Shown here piece by piece: positions 5,203 through 6,711 of a stretch of 6,711 nucleotides of DNA; position 1 is the stretch's first letter, and each line of letters starts with the position of its first letter. A program made the translations under genes and the position numbers. A model generated the notes under the pieces. The model ran no database searches. It was given only the letters and a program-made list of their open reading frames with translations, and was not told the DNA's origin. The DNA comes from Clostridiaceae bacterium. Lineage in GTDB: Bacteria; Bacillota; Clostridia; Lachnospirales; Lachnospiraceae. Location: the NCBI GenBank assembly GCA_018378255.1, contig JAGZXV010000257.1, positions 1-6,711 of the forward strand. The letters are read 5' to 3'.

Positions 5203-6711
5203 ATGGGAATTGGTAAAAGCATGACGCGTGTAGACGCGTATGAGAAAGTGACCGGAGGTGCAAAGTACACTGCCGATCTGGAACCTCAGGGCCTTTTAGT
5301 GGCAAAAGTAGTGCACAGTACCATCGCCAACGGAGTGGTAAAAAGTTTTGATCTGGAAGAAGCCCTGAAAGTGCCTGGAGTGGTTAAAATTGTGACGTGT
5401 TTTGACGTACCGGATTACCAGTTCCCTACGGCCGGACACCCCTGGTCTGTGGAATCGGCCCATCAGGATATTGCGGACAGGAAGCTTTTGAACACCAGAG
5501 TCCGCATATATGGTGATGACATCGCTGCTGTAATCGCAGAAGATGAGATTGCAGCCGGCCGTGCGGCCCGGTTAATTAAGGTGGATTATGAGGTTTATGA
5601 ACCCATGCTGACCGTGGAAGAGGCCATGACGGAAGGGGCTCCGGTTCTCCACGAGGAAAGGCCGGGCAATATCATCGCCCATACCGGTTTTAAACTGGGC
5701 GGCCTTACCTATGAGGAAGCAAAGGCTTCTGAAGAGGATTTAGTGGAAATTGAAGGAAATTATGAAACGCAGAGCGTACAGCACTGCCATATCGAGACGC
5801 CGGTTTCCTACGCTTATATGGAAAAGGGCAGACTGGTGGTGACCACCTCCACGCAGATTCCCCATATCGTCCGCCGGGTAATCGGTCAGGCGCTGGGGAT
5901 TCCCTGGGGAGACATCCGGGTGATAAAGCCTTATATCGGCGGAGGATTCGGCAATAAACAGGACGTTTTGTATGAACCGCTGAATGCATTTTTGTGCATC
6001 CAGGCAGGCGGCAGAGGCGTAAAACTGGAGATATCCAGGGAAGAGACACTGGCCTGCACCAGAGTGCGTCATGCCATCCGGTTCCAGACTAAGGCATTGG
6101 CCCGTAAAGACGGCACTCTGGTGGCCAGGACCTTTAAAGCCTATTCCAATCAGGGTGGATATGCCTCTCACGCCCATGCCATAGTCGCCAATTCGGCCAA
6201 TGAATTTAAACAGATTTACCACGATGAAAAGGCGCTGGAATCTGAATGCTATACCGTCTACACCAACATTGCAACGGGAGGGGCTATGAGGGGATATGGA
6301 ATCCCCCAGGCGGCATTTGCCGCAGAATGCCTGGCAGACGATATGGCGGCGGCGCTTCATATGGACCCGCTGGAATTTAGGCTTAAAAACTGCATGAAAC
6401 CAGGTTATGAAGATCCGCATACCCATGTAAAATGCAATACATACGGCCTTCGTGACTGCATGGAAAAGGGCAGAAAAGCGATCCAATGGGATGAAAAAAG
6501 AAAAGCTTATGAGAATCAGACAGGGCCTGTAAGAAGAGGTGTCGGAATGGCTGTATTCTGTTACAAAACAGGCGTTCATCCCATCTCTCTGGAAACGGCC
6601 TCCTGCCGCATGGTACTGAATCAGGATGGCTCCATCCAGCTGCAGATGGGAGCTACCGAGATCGGCCAGGGCTCCGACACGGTATTCACCCAGATGGCGG
6701 CTGAGGTTACC
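5203..6711 (+). CDS. xdhA: Xanthine dehydrogenase, molybdenum-binding subunit (3' end outside window)
   Basis: The frame runs 503 codons from ATG 5203 to the right edge without a stop. The product is the molybdopterin-cofactor subunit of a three-subunit xanthine dehydrogenase, which hydroxylates hypoxanthine and xanthine toward urate. The N-terminal hammerhead domain begins with RVDAYEKVTGGAKYTADL (9-26). Cofactor-region motifs follow: QHCHIET (193-199), TSTQIPHIVRRV (215-226), GGGFGNKQD (246-254), GAMRGYG with the conserved Arg R363, and ATEIGQG (484-490). These match the E. coli XdhA type closely from memory, including FGNKQD where many relatives have FGGK. E. coli XdhA is about 750 residues, so roughly a third is missing here. 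The gene starts 30 bases after the permease and probably belongs to the same transcript. FAD and [2Fe-2S] subunit genes should follow. Whether the mature enzyme carries the extra selenium found in some clostridial purine hydroxylases cannot be told from the sequence. Confidence 0.93.
   Translation, partial: MGIGKSMTRVDAYEKVTGGAKYTADLEPQGLLVAKVVHSTIANGVVKSFDLEEALKVPGVVKIVTCFDVPDYQFPTAGHPWSVESAHQDIADRKLLNTRVRIYGDDIAAVIAEDEIAAGRAARLIKVDYEVYEPMLTVEEAMTEGAPVLHEERPGNIIAHTGFKLGGLTYEEAKASEEDLVEIEGNYETQSVQHCHIETPVSYAYMEKGRLVVTTSTQIPHIVRRVIGQALGIPWGDIRVIKPYIGGGFGNKQDVLYEPLNAFLCIQAGGRGVKLEISREETLACTRVRHAIRFQTKALARKDGTLVARTFKAYSNQGGYASHAHAIVANSANEFKQIYHDEKALESECYTVYTNIATGGAMRGYGIPQAAFAAECLADDMAAALHMDPLEFRLKNCMKPGYEDPHTHVKCNTYGLRDCMEKGRKAIQWDEKRKAYENQTGPVRRGVGMAVFCYKTGVHPISLETASCRMVLNQDGSIQLQMGATEIGQGSDTVFTQMAAEVT

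Noticed and set aside
5740..6579. Long reverse-strand open frame (279 codons)
   Set aside because: It lies wholly antisense to xdhA, whose + strand product has clear family motifs across the whole region. The reverse product has no recognisable domain and no evident ribosome binding site.

Overview
The window looks like chromosomal DNA of an anaerobic, low-to-moderate GC Gram-positive bacterium, most likely a gut-type clostridium (Lachnospiraceae-like). This rests on the oxygen-sensitive glycyl-radical activating enzyme, AGGAGG-type ribosome binding sites, a purine riboswitch and an intrinsic terminator with a T-run. The taxonomic call is an inference. All five genes are on the + strand.

Left part (1-1888): the 3' end of an SLC13/ion-transporter-superfamily permease, then a radical SAM glycyl-radical-enzyme activating protein 34 bases downstream. 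They look co-transcribed. A strong intrinsic terminator (1845-1888) closes this unit. The glycyl radical enzyme that the activase serves is not in the window and presumably lies upstream, so the pathway cannot be named.

Middle (1889-2425): a noncoding region. After about 230 bases with nothing recognisable comes a promoter (2121-2150), then a guanine-class purine riboswitch aptamer (2193-2262), then a T-run (2308-2314). The only hairpin that can precede that T-run uses the aptamer's own P3, J3/1 and P1 strands. Aptamer and terminator are therefore mutually exclusive, which predicts a riboswitch that turns genes ON when guanine is bound. This is the most interesting element in the window.

Right part (2426-6711): a purine-catabolic operon of guanine deaminase (guaD), an AzgA/PbuG-like NCS2 purine permease, and the molybdenum-binding subunit of xanthine dehydrogenase (xdhA), which runs off the right edge. 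Gaps are 68 and 30 bases with no internal terminator seen. The proposed logic is as follows: the permease imports purine bases, GuaD converts guanine to xanthine, and xanthine dehydrogenase oxidises xanthine (or hypoxanthine) toward urate. An ON switch answering to guanine would make this substrate induction. The FAD and iron-sulfur subunits of the dehydrogenase are expected beyond the window.
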